64,000 bases of DNA from Meandrina meandrites. Lineage: Eukaryota; Cnidaria; Anthozoa; Scleractinia; Meandrinidae. Position numbers and translations under genes: made by a program. Of this stretch, positions 1-11,236 are shown one piece after another (the stretch's first letter is position 1; every line of letters starts with the position of its first letter). The notes beneath the pieces were generated by a model. It saw only the letters and a program-made list of their open reading frames with translations, had not been told where the DNA came from and did not search any database. Location: positions 186,001-250,000 of the forward strand of contig OY855915.1 in assembly GCA_963693305.1 (NCBI GenBank), in the 5' to 3' direction.

Positions 1-126
1 TTCCGCTGCTTGGAAAAGCCCACCCAAAATGGTGGCATGAAACCGAAATTTTAAAATTCGATCCCTAGGGTTTTTTTTTCGTTTCGCCCCGACGGGGAAA
101 GTTGAAAAAACGCATTTTGAACGCAA
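1..126 (+). repeat. Partial family 1 type B monomer at window edge
   Basis: The window opens at base 28 of a monomer. The remaining 126 bases carry the type B marks ATTTTAAAAT, CCCTAGGG followed by nine T, CCCCGACGGGG and ACGCATTTT. The array therefore continues leftwards beyond the window. Confidence 0.95.
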
Positions 127-278
127 TTGGACGACCTTCGTCAATCCGGCTTTTTCCGCTGCTTGGAAAAGCCCACCCAAAATGGTGGCATGAAACCGAA
201 ATTGTCAAATTCGATCCCAAGGGTGTTTTTTCGTTTCGCCCCGATGGGGAAAGTTGAAAAAACGCGTTTTGAACGCAA
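127..278 (+). repeat. Reference family 1 type A monomer (152 bp)
   Basis: First complete monomer, identical to the commonest form in the array. By my count it has 72 G+C of 152 (47%) and 12 CpG. Numbering from TTGGACGAC as base 1, it holds five short perfect inverted repeats: GACGA/TCGTC (4-16, 3-base loop), GGCTTTT/AAAAGCC (22-47), CCACC/GGTGG (48-62, 6-base loop), CCCC/GGGG (113-123, 3-base loop) and GCGTT/AACGC (138-150, 3-base loop). An ACGCGT (MluI) site lies at 136-141, GATC at 87-90, and A/T tracts of 4-6 bases recur along the unit. Diagnostic bases against type B are GTC at 78-80, CCCAAGGG at 90-97, GTG before T6, GAT in the CCCC/GGGG loop and ACGCG near the end. Confidence 0.97.
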
Positions 279-430
279 TTGGACGACCTTCGTCAATCCG
301 GCTTTTTCCGCTGCTTGGAAAAGCCCACCCAAAATGGTGGCATGAAACCGAAATTGTCAAATTCGATCCCAAGGGTGTTTTTTCGTTTCGCCCCGATGGG
401 GAAAGTTGAAAAAACGCGTTTTGAACGCAA

Positions 431-583
431 TTGGACGACCTTCGTCAATCCGGCTTTTTCCGCTGCTTGGAAAAGCCCACCCAAAATGGTGGCATGAAAC
501 CAAAATTTTAAAATTCGATCCCTAGGGTTTTTTTTTCGTTTCGCCCCGACGGGGAAAGTTGAAAAAACGCATTTTGAACGCAA
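431..583 (+). repeat. Reference family 1 type B monomer (153 bp)
   Basis: First complete type B unit. It differs from type A by six linked substitutions (bases 78, 80, 93, 99, 119 and 140) plus one extra T. The changes create the 10-base palindrome ATTTTAAAAT (with a TTTAAA site) and the 8-base palindrome CCCTAGGG (with the CCTAGG AvrII site), extend the T run to nine, turn GATGGGG into GACGGGG, and destroy ACGCGT (now ACGCAT). The last change breaks the GCGTT/AACGC stem. Because the set is inherited together, type B is a distinct monomer lineage. This copy, with those at 2258 and 3019, also has ACCAAAATTTT in place of ACCGAAATTTT. Confidence 0.96.
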
Positions 584-3500
584 TTGGACGACCTTCGTCA
601 ATCCGGCTTTTTCCGCTGCTTGGAAAAGCCCACCCAAAATGGTGGCATGAAACCGAAATTGTCAAATTCGATCCCAAGGGTGTTTTTTCGTTTCGCCCCG
701 ATGGGGAAAGTTGAAAAAACGCGTTTTGAACGCAATTGGACGACCTTCGTCAATCCGGCTTTTTCCGCTGCTTGGAAAAGCCCACCCAAAATGGTGGCAT
801 GAAACCGAAATTGTCAAATTCGATCCCAAGGGTGTTTTTTCGTTTCGCCCCGATGGGGAAAGTTGAAAAAACGCGTTTTGAACGCAATTGGACGACCTTC
901 GTCAATCCGGCTTTTTCCGCTGCTTGGAAAAGCCCACCCAAAATGGTGGCATGAAACCGAAATTGTCAAATTCGATCCCAAGGGTGTTTTTTCGTTTCGC
1001 CCCGATGGGGAAAGTTGAAAAAACGCGTTTTGAACGCAATTGGACGACCTTCGTCAATCCGGCTTTTTCCGCTGCTTGGAAAAGCCCACCCAAAATGGTG
1101 GCATGAAACCGAAATTGTCAAATTCGATCCCAAGGGTGTTTTTTCGTTTCGCCCCGATGGGGAAAGTTGAAAAAACGCGTTTTGAACGCAATTGGACGAC
1201 CTTCGTCAATCCGGCTTTTTCCGCTGCTTGGAAAAGCCCACCCAAAATGGTGGCATGAAACCGAAATTGTCAAATTCGATCCCAAGGGTGTTTTTTCGTT
1301 TCGCCCCGATGGGGAAAGTTGAAAAAACGCGTTTTGAACGCAATTGGACGACCTTCGTCAATCCGGCTTTTTCCGCTGCTTGGAAAAGCCCACCCAAAAT
1401 GGTGGCATGAAACCGAAATTGTCAAATTCGATCCCAAGGGTGTTTTTTCGTTTCGCCCCGATGGGGAAAGTTGAAAAAACGCGTTTTGAACGCAATTGGA
1501 CGACCTTCGTCAATCCGGCTTTTTCCGCTGCTTGGAAAAGCCCACCCAAAATGGTGGCATGAAACCGAAATTTTAAAATTCGATCCCTAGGGTTTTTTTT
1601 TCGTTTCGCCCCGACGGGGAAAGTTGAAAAAACGCATTTTGAACGCAATTGGACGACCTTCGTCAATCCGGCTTTTTCCGCTGCTTGGAAAAGCCCACCC
1701 AAAATGGTGGCATGAAACCGAAATTGTCAAATTCGATCCCAAGGGTGTTTTTTCGTTTCGCCCCGATGGGGAAAGTTGAAAAAACGCGTTTTGAACGCAA
1801 TTGGACGACCTTCGTCAATCCGGCTTTTTCCGCTGCTTGGAAAAGCCCACCCAAAATGGTGGCATGAAACCGAAATTTTAAAATTCGATCCCTAGGGTTT
1901 TTTTTTCGTTTCGCCCCGACGGGGAAAGTTGAAAAAACGCATTTTGAACGCAATTGGACGACCTTCGTCAATCCGGCTTTTTCCGCTGCTTGGAAAAGCC
2001 CACCCAAAATGGTGGCATGAAACCGAAATTGTCAAATTCGATCCCAAGGGTGTTTTTTCGTTTCGCCCCGATGGGGAAAGTTGAAAAAACGCGTTTTGAA
2101 CGCAATTGGACGACCTTCGTCAATCCGGCTTTTTCCGCTGCTTGGAAAAGCCCACCCAAAATGGTGGCATGAAACCGAAATTGTCAAATTCGATCCCAAG
2201 GGTGTTTTTTCGTTTCGCCCCGATGGGGAAAGTTGAAAAAACGCGTTTTGAACGCAATTGGACGACCTTCGTCAATCCGGCTTTTTCCGCTGCTTGGAAA
2301 AGCCCACCCAAAATGGTGGCATGAAACCAAAATTTTAAAATTCGATCCCTAGGGTTTTTTTTTCGTTTCGCCCCGACGGGGAAAGTTGAAAAAACGCATT
2401 TTGAACGCAATTGGACGACCTTCGTCAATCCGGCTTTTTCCGCTGCTTGGAAAAGCCCACCCAAAATGGTGGCATGAAACCGAAATTGTCAAATTCGATC
2501 CCAAGGGTGTTTTTTCGTTTCGCCCCGATGGGGAAAGTTGAAAAAACGCGTTTTGAACGCAATTGGACGACCTTCGTCAATCCGGCTTTTTCCGCTGCTT
2601 GGAAAAGCCCACCCAAAATGGTGGCATGAAACCGAAATTGTCAAATTCGATCCCAAGGGTGTTTTTTCGTTTCGCCCCGATGGGGAAAGTTGAAAAAACG
2701 CGTTTTGAACGCAATTGGACGACCTTCGTCAATCCGGCTTTTTCCGCTGCTTGGAAAAGCCCACCCAAAATGGTGGCATGAAACCGAAATTGTCAAATTC
2801 GATCCCAAGGGTGTTTTTTCGTTTCGCCCCGATGGGGAAAGTTGAAAAAACGCGTTTTGAACGCAATTGGACGACCTTCGTCAATCCGGCTTTTTCCGCT
2901 GCTTGGAAAAGCCCACCCAAAATGGTGGCATGAAACCGAAATTGTCAAATTCGATCCCAAGGGTGTTTTTTCGTTTCGCCCCGATGGGGAAAGTTGAAAA
3001 AACGCGTTTTGAACGCAATTGGACGACCTTCGTCAATCCGGCTTTTTCCGCTGCTTGGAAAAGCCCACCCAAAATGGTGGCATGAAACCAAAATTTTAAA
3101 ATTCGATCCCTAGGGTTTTTTTTTCGTTTCGCCCCGACGGGGAAAGTTGAAAAAACGCATTTTGAACGCAATTGGACGACCTTCGTCAATCCGGCTTTTT
3201 CCGCTGCTTGGAAAAGCCCACCCAAAATGGTGGCATGAAACCGAAATTGTCAAATTCGATCCCAAGGGTGTTTTTTCGTTTCGCCCCGATGGGGAAAGTT
3301 GAAAAAACGCGTTTTGAACGCAATTGGACGACCTTCGTCAATCCGGCTTTTTCCGCTGCTTGGAAAAGCCCACCCAAAATGGTGGCATGAAACCGAAATT
3401 GTCAAATTCGATCCCAAGGGTGTTTTTTCGTTTCGCCCCGATGGGGAAAGTTGAAAAAACGCGTTTTGAACGCAATTGGACGACCTTCGTCAATCCGGCT

Positions 3501-6500
3501 TTTTCCGCTGCTTGGAAAAGCCCACCCAAAATGGTGGCATGAAACCGAAATTTTAAAATTCGATCCCTAGGGTTTTTTTTTCGTTTCGCCCCGACGGGGA
3601 AAGTTGAAAAAACGCATTTTGAACGCAATTGGACGACCTTCGTCAATCCGGCTTTTTCCGCTGCTTGGAAAAGCCCACCCAAAATGGTGGCATGAAACCG
3701 AAATTGTCAAATTCGATCCCAAGGGTGTTTTTTCGTTTCGCCCCGATGGGGAAAGTTGAAAAAACGCGTTTTGAACGCAATTGGACGACCTTCGTCAATC
3801 CAGCTTTTTCCGCTGCTTGGAAAAGCCCACCCAAAATGGTGGCATGAAACCGAAATTGTCAAATTCGATCCCAAGGGTGTTTTTTCGTTTCGCCCCGATG
3901 GGGAAAGTTGAAAAAACGCGTTTTGAACGCAATTGGACGACCTTCGTCAATCCGGCTTTTTCCGCTGCTTGGAAAAGCCCACCCAAAATGGTGGTATGAA
4001 ACCGAAATTTTAAAATTCGATCCCTAGGGTTTTTTTTTCGTTTCGCCCCGACGAGGAAAGTTGAAAAAACGCATTTTGAACGCAATTGGACGACCTTCGT
4101 CAATCCGGCTTTTTCCGCTGCTTGGAAAAGCCCACCCAAAATGGTGGCATGAAACCGAAATTGTCAAATTCGATCCCAAGGGTGTTTTTTCGTTTCGCCC
4201 CGATGGGGAAAGTTGAAAAAACGCGTTTTGAACGCAATTGGACGACCTTCGTCAATCCGGCTTTTTCCGCTGCTTGGAAAAGCCCACCCAAAATGGTGGC
4301 ATGAAACCGAAATTGTCAAATTCGATCCCAAGGGTGTTTTTTCGTTTCGCCCCGATGGGGAAAGTTGAAAAAACGCGTTTTGAACGCAATTGGACGACCT
4401 TCGTCAATCCAGCTTTTTCCGCTGCTTGGAAAAGCCCACCCAAAATGGTGGCATGAAACCGAAATTGTCAAATTCGATCCCAAGGGTGTTTTTTCGTTTC
4501 GCCCCGATGGGGAAAGTTGAAAAAACGCGTTTTGAACGCAATTGGACGACCTTCGTCAATCCGGCTTTTTCCGCTGCTTGGAAAAGCCCACCCAAAATGG
4601 TGGCATGAAACCGAAATTGTCAAATTCGATCCCAAGGGTGTTTTTTCGTTTTGCCCCGATGGGGAAAGTTGAAAAAACGCGTTTTGAACGCAATTGGACG
4701 ACCTTCGTCAATCCGGCTTTTTCCGCTGCTTGGAAAAGCCCACCCAAAATGGTGGCATGAAACCGAAATTGTCAAATTCGATCCCAAGGGTGTTTTTTCG
4801 TTTCGCCCCGATGGGGAAAGTTGAAAAAACGCGTTTTGAACGCAATTGGACGACCTTCGTCAATCCGGCTTTTTCCGCTGCTTGGAAAAGCCCACCCAAA
4901 ATGGTGGTATGAAACCGAAATTTTAAAATTCGATCCCTAGGGTTTTTTTTTCGTTTCGCCCCGACGAGGAAAGTTGAAAAAACGCATTTTGAACGCAATT
5001 GGACGACCTTCGTCAATCCGGCTTTTTCCGCTGCTTGGAAAAGCCCACCCAAAATGGTGGCATGAAACCGAAATTTTAAAATTCGATCCCTAGGGTTTTT
5101 TTTTGGTTTCGCCCCGACGGGGAAAGTTGAAAAAACGCATTTTGAACGCAATTGGACGACCTTCGTCAATCCGGCTTTTTCCGCTGCTTGGAAAAGCCCA
5201 CCCAAAATGGTGGCATGAAACCGAAATTGTCAAATTCGATCCCAAGGGTGTTTTTTCGTTTCGCCCCGATGGGGAAAGTTGAAAAAACGCGTTTTGAACG
5301 CAATTGGACGACCTTCGTCAATCCGGCTTTTTCCGCTGCTTGGAAAAGCCCACCCAAAATGGTGGCATGAAACCGAAATTGTCAAATTCGATCCCAAGGG
5401 TGTTTTTTCGTTTCGCCCCGATGGGGAAAGTTGAAAAAACGCATTTTGAACGCAATTGGACGACCTTCGTCAATCCGGCTTTTTCCGCTGCTTGGAAAAG
5501 CCCACCCAAAATGGTGGCATGAAACCGAAATTGTCAAATTCGATCCCAAGGGTGTTTTTTCGTTTCGCCCCGATGGGGAAAGTTGAAAAAACGCGTTTTG
5601 AACGCAATTGGACGACCTTCGTCAATCCGGCTTTTTCCGCTGCTTGGAAAAGCCCACCCAAAATGGTGGCATGAAACCGAAATTGTCAAATTCGATCCCA
5701 AGGGTGTTTTTTCGTTTCGCCCCGATGGGGAAAGTTGAAAAAACGCGTTTTGAACGCAATTGGACGACCTTCGTCAATCCGGCTTTTTCCGCTGCTTGGA
5801 AAAGCCCACCCAAAATGGTGGCATGAAACCGAAATTGTCAAATTCGATCCCAAGGGTGTTTTTTCGTTTCGCCCCGATGGGGAAAGTTGAAAAAACGCGT
5901 TTTGAACGCAATTGGACGACCTTCGTCAATCCGGCTTTTTCCGCTGCTTGGAAAAGCCCACCCAAAATGGTGGCATGAAACCGAAATTGTCAAATTCGAT
6001 CCCAAGGGTGTTTTTTCGTTTCGCCCCGATGGGGAAAGTTGAAAAAACGCGTTTTGAACGCAATTGGACGACCTTCGTCAATCCGGCTTTTTCCGCTGCT
6101 TGGAAAAGCCCACCCAAAATGGTGGCATGAAACCGAAATTGTCAAATTCGATCCCAAGGGTGTTTTTTCGTTTCGCCCCGATGGGGAAAGTTGAAAAAAC
6201 GCGTTTTGAACGCAATTGGACGACCTTCGTCAATCCGGCTTTTTCCGCTGCTTGGAAAAGCCCACCCAAAATGGTGGCATGAAACCGAAATTTTAAAATT
6301 CGATCCCTAGGGTTTTTTTTTCGTTTCGCCCCGACGAGGAAAGTTGAAAAAACGCATTTTGAACGCAATTGGACGACCTTCGTCAATCCGGCTTTTTCCG
6401 CTGCTTGGAAAAGCCCACCCAAAATGGTGGCATGAAACCGAAATTGTCAAATTCGATCCCAAGGGTGTTTTTTCGTTTCGCCCCGATGGGGAAAGTTGAA

Positions 6501-9500
6501 AAAACGCGTTTTGAACGCAATTGGACGACCTTCGTCAATCCGGCTTTTTCCGCTGCTTGGAAAAGCCCACCCAAAATGGTGGCATGAAACCGAAATTGTC
6601 AAATTCGATCCCAAGGATGTATTTTCGTTTCGCCCCGATGGGGAAAGTTGAAAAAACGCGTTTTGAACGCAATTGGACGACCTTCGTCAATCCGGCTTTT
6701 TCCGCTGCTTGGAAAAGCCCACCCAAAATGGTGGCATGAAACCGAAATTTTAAAATTCGATCCCTAGGGTTTTTTTTTCGTTTCGCCCCGACGGGGAAAG
6801 TTGAAAAAACGCATTTTGAACGCAATTGGACGACCTTCGTCAATCCGGCTTTTTCCGCTGCTTGAAAAGCCCACCCAAAATGGTGGCATGAAACCGAAAT
6901 TGTCAAATTCGATCCCAAGGGTGTTTTTTCGTTTCGCCCCGATGGGGAAAGTTGAAAAAACGCGTTTTGAACGCAATTGGACGACCTTCGTCAATCCGGC
7001 TTTTTCCCGCTGCTTGGAAAAGCCCACCCAAAATGGTGGCATGAAACCGAAATTGTCAAATTCGATCCCAAGGGTGTTTTTTCGTTTCGCCCCGATGGGG
7101 AAAGTTGAAAAAACGCGTTTTGAACGCAATTGGACGACCTTCGTCAATCCGGCTTTTTCCGCTGCTTGGAAAAGCCCACCCAAAATGGTGGCATGAAACC
7201 GAAATTGTCAAATTCGATCCCAAGGGTGTTTTTTCGTTTCGCCCCGATGGGGAAAGTTGAAAAAACGCGTTTTGAACGCAATTGGACGACCTTCGTCAAT
7301 CCGGCTTTTTCCGCTGCTTGGAAAAGCCCACCCAAAATGGTGGCATGAAACCGAAATTGTCAAATTCGATCCCAAGGGTGTTTTTTCGTTTCGCCCCGAT
7401 GGGGAAAGTTGAAAAAACGCGTTTTGAACGCAATTGGACGACCTTCGTCAATCCGGCTTTTTCCGCTGCTTGGAAAAGCCCACCCAAAATGGTGGCATGA
7501 AACCGAAATTGTCAAATTCGATCCCAAGGGTGTTTTTTCGTTTCGCCCCGATGGGGAAAGTTGAAAAAACGCGTTTTGAACGCAATTGGACGACCTTCGT
7601 CAATCCGGCTTTTTCCGCTGCTTGGAAAAGCCCACCCAAAATGGTGGCATGAAACCGAAATTGTCAAATTCGATCCCAAGGGTGTTTTTTCGTTTCGCCC
7701 CGATGGGGAAAGTTGAAAAAACGCGTTTTGAACGCAATTGGACGACCTTCGTCAATCCGGCTTTTTCCGCTGCTTGGAAAAGCCCACCCAAAATGGTGGC
7801 ATGAAACCGAAATTGTCAAATTCGATCCCAAGGGTGTTTTTTCGTTTCGCCCCGATGGGGAAAGTTGAAAAAACGCGTTTTGAACGCAATTGGACGACCT
7901 TCGTCAATCCGGCTTTTTCCGCTGCTTGGAAAAGCCCACCCAAAATGGTGGCATGAAACCGAAATTGTCAAATTCGATCCCAAGGGTGTTTTTTCGTTTC
8001 GCCCCGATGGGGAAAGTTGAAAAAACGCGTTTTGAACGCAATTGGACGACCTTCGTCAATCCGGCTTTTTCCGCTGCTTGGAAAAGCCCACCCAAAATGG
8101 TGGCATGAAACCGAAATTTTAAAATTCGATCCCTAGGGTTTTTTTTTCGTTTCGCCCCGACGAGGAAAGTTGAAAAAACGCATTTTGAACGCAATTGGAC
8201 GACCTTCGTCAATCCGGCTTTTTCCGCTGCTTGGAAAAGCCCACCCAAAATGGTGGCATGAAACCGAAATTGTCAAATTCGATCCCAAGGGTGTTTTTTC
8301 GTTTCGCCCCGATGGGGAAAGTTGAAAAAACGCGTTTTGAACGCAATTGGACGACCTTCGTCAATCCGGCTTTTTCCGCTGCTTGGAAAAGCCCACCCAA
8401 AATGGTGGCATGAAACCGAAATTGTCAAATTCGATCCCAAGGGTGTTTTTTCGTTTCGCCCCGATGGGGAAAGTTGAAAAAACGCGTTTTGAACGCAATT
8501 GGACGACCTTCGTCAATCCGGCTTTTTCCGCTGCTTGGAAAAGCCCACCCAAAATGGTGGCATGAAACCGAAATTGTCAAATTCGATCCCAAGGGTGTTT
8601 TTTCGTTTCGCCCCGATGGGGAAAGTTGAAAAAACGCGTTTTGAACGCAATTGGACGACCTTCGTCAATCCGGCTTTTTCCGCTGCTTGGAAAAGCCCAC
8701 CCAAAATGGTGGCATGAAACCGAAATTGTCAAATTCGATCCCAAGGGTGTTTTTTCGTTTCGCCCCGATGGGGAAAGTTGAAAAAACGCGTTTTGAACGC
8801 AATTGGACGACCTTCGTCAATCCGGCTTTTTCCGCTGCTTGGAAAAGCCCACCCAAAATGGTGGCATGAAACCGAAATTGTCAAATTCGATCCCAAGGGT
8901 GTTTTTTCGTTTCGCCCCGATGGGGAAAGTTGAAAAAACGCGTTTTGAACGCAATTGGACGACCTTCGTCAATCCGGCTTTTTCCGCTGCTTGGAAAAGC
9001 CCACCCAAAATGGTGGCATGAAACCGAAATTGTCAAATTCGATCCCAAGGGTGTTTTTTCGTTTCGCCCCGATGGGGAAAGTTGAAAAAACGCGTTTTGA
9101 ACGCAATTGGACGACCTTCGTCAATCCGGCTTTTTCCGCTGCTTGGAAAAGCCCACCCAAAATGGTGGCATGAAACCGAAATTGTCAAATTCGATCCCAA
9201 GGGTGTTTTTTCGTTTCGCCCCGATGGGGAAAGTTGAAAAAACGCGTTTTGAACGCAATTGGACGACCTTCGTCAATCCGGCTTTTTCCGCTGCTTGGAA
9301 AAGCCCACCCAAAATGGTGGCATGAAACCGAAATTGTCAAATTCGATCCCAAGGGTGTTTTTTCGTTTCGCCCCGATGGGGAAAGTTGAAAAAACGCGTT
9401 TTGAACGCAATTGGACGACCTTCGTCAATCCGGCTTTTTCCGCTGCTTGGAAAAGCCCACCCAAAATGGTGGCATGAAACCGAAATTGTCAAATTCGATC

Positions 9501-10779
9501 CCAAGGGTGTTTTTTCGTTTCGCCCCGATGGGGAAAGTTGAAAAAACGCGTTTTGAACGCAATTGGACGACCTTCGTCAATCCGGCTTTTTCCGCTGCTT
9601 GGAAAAGCCCACCCAAAATGGTGGCATGAAACCGAAATTGTCAAATTCGATCCCAAGGGTGTTTTTTCGTTTCGCCCCGATGGGGAAAGTTGAAAAAACG
9701 CGTTTTGAACGCAATTGGACGACCTTCGTCAATCCGGCTTTTTCCGCTGCTTGGAAAAGCCCACCCAAAATGGTGGCATGAAACCGAAATTGTCAAATTC
9801 GATCCCAAGGGTGTTTTTTCGTTTCGCCCCGATGGGGAAAGTTGAAAAAACGCGTTTTGAACGCAATTGGACGACCTTCGTCAATCCGGCTTTTTCCGCT
9901 GCTTGGAAAAGCCCACCCAAAATGGTGGCATGAAACCGAAATTTTAAAATTCGATCCCTAGGGTTTTTTTTTCGTTTCGCCCCGACGAGGAAAGTTGAAA
10001 AAACGCATTTTGAACGCAATTGGACGACCTTCGTCAATCCGGCTTTTTCCGCTGCTTGGAAAAGCCCACCCAAAATGGTGGCATGAAACCGAAATTGTCA
10101 AATTCGATCCCAAGGGTGTTTTTTCGTTTCGCCCCGATGGGGAAAGTTGAAAAAACGCGTTTTGAACGCAATTGGACGACCTTCGTCAATCCGGCTTTTT
10201 CCGCTGCTTGGAAAAGCCCACCCAAAATGGTGGCATGAAACCGAAATTGTCAAATTCGATCCCAAGGGTGTTTTTTCGTTTCGCCCCGATGGGGAAAGTT
10301 GAAAAAACGCGTTTTGAACGCAATTGGACGACCTTCGTCAATCCGGCTTTTTCCGCTGCTTGGAAAAGCCCACCCAAAATGGTGGCATGAAACCGAAATT
10401 GTCAAATTCGATCCCAAGGGTGTTTTTTCGTTTCGCCCCGATGGGGAAAGTTGAAAAAACGCGTTTTGAACGCAATTGGACGACCTTCGTCAATCCGGCT
10501 TTTTCCGCTGCTTGGAAAAGCCCACCCAAAATGGTGGCATGAAACCGAAATTGTCAAATTCGATCCCAAGGGTGTTTTTTCGTTTCGCCCCGATGGGGAA
10601 AGTTGAAAAAACGCGTTTTGAACGCAATTGGACGACCTTCGTCAATCCGGCTTTTTCCGCTGCTTGGAAAAGCCCACCCAAAATGGTGGCATGAAACCGA
10701 AATTGTCAAATTCGATCCCAAGGGTGTTTTTTCGTTTCGCCCCGATGGGGAAAGTTGAAAAAACGCGTTTTGAACGCAA

Positions 10780-11236
10780 TTGGACGACCTTCGTCAATCC
10801 GGCTTTTTCCGCTGCTTGGAAAAGCCAACCCAAAATGGTGGAATGAAACCGAAATTGTCAAATTCGATCCCAAGGGTGTTTTTTCGTTTCGCCCCGATGG
10901 GGAAAGTTGAAAAAACGCGTTTTGAACGCAATTGGACGACCTTCGTCAATCCGGCTTTTTCCGCTGCTTGGAAAAGCCCACCCAAAATGGTGGCATGAAA
11001 CCGAAATTTTAAAATTCGATCCCTAGGGTTTTTTTTTCGTTTCGCCCCGACGAGGAAAGTTGAAAAAACGCATTTTGAACGCAATTGGACGACCTTCGTC
11101 AATCCGGCTTTTTCCGCTGCTTGGAAAAGCCCACCCAAAATGGTGGCATGAAACCGAAATTGTCAAATTCGATCCCTAGGGTGTTTTTTCGTTTCGCCCC
11201 GATGGGGAAAGTTGAAAAAACGCGTTTTGAACGCAA
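10780..11236 (+). repeat. Three-monomer block, copy 1 of a 5,325-bp duplication
   Basis: Three successive units carry a private signature: a type A with AAAGCCAACCC and GGTGGAATG, then a type B with GACGAGG, then a type A with CCCTAGGGTG (type A apart from one B-like base). The same ordered signature recurs at 16105-16561. The distance equals 35 monomers including five 153-bp units. Confidence 0.88.

Larger units (their letters stand above)
127..6825 (+). repeat. Family 1, A with frequent B monomers (44 units, 11 B)
   Basis: Type B units start at 431, 1496, 1801, 2258, 3019, 3476, 3933, 4846, 4999, 6216 and 6673; the others are type A. Spacing is irregular, from 2 to 9 monomers. The units at 4846 and 4999 are adjacent, the only adjacent B pair in the left 34 kb. 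The B units at 3933, 4846 and 6216 have GACGAGG instead of GACGGGG. Those at 3933 and 4846, 913 bp apart, also share GGTGGTATG, so they are recent copies of one another. The type A unit at 5304 ends in ACGCAT like type B, a small A/B mosaic. The unit at 4999 has TTGGTTTCGCC in place of TTCGTTTCGCC. No gene is present. Confidence 0.95.

Noticed and set aside
138..152. Second CENP-B-like match TTCGTCAATCCGGC, or TTCGTCAACCCGGC in family 2
   Set aside because: It fits the core only if one spacer base is removed and the last G is ignored. The spacing is wrong, so it is weaker than the match at monomer bases 108-124.
127..278. Ancient half-unit (about 76 bp) dimer origin of the monomer
   Set aside because: Some parallels exist (TTTTTCCG and TTTTTTCG; GGAAAAG and GGGGAAAG; GTCAA twice), but their offsets differ (75, about 82 and 64 bases), so no consistent alignment of the halves emerges.
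127..345. Recurring 72- and 63-codon open frames on both strands in each monomer
   Set aside because: The plus-strand frames open at TTG, recur with the monomer, run across two units and overlap each other. The 152-bp period shifts the frame at each copy, and no ribosome-binding or splice context is seen.
431..583. Telomere or telo-box motif (TAGGGTTT, reverse AAACCCTA) in type B monomers
   Set aside because: It comes from a single base change next to a T run, occurs once per B unit, and is not tandemly repeated as in telomeres. Most likely chance.
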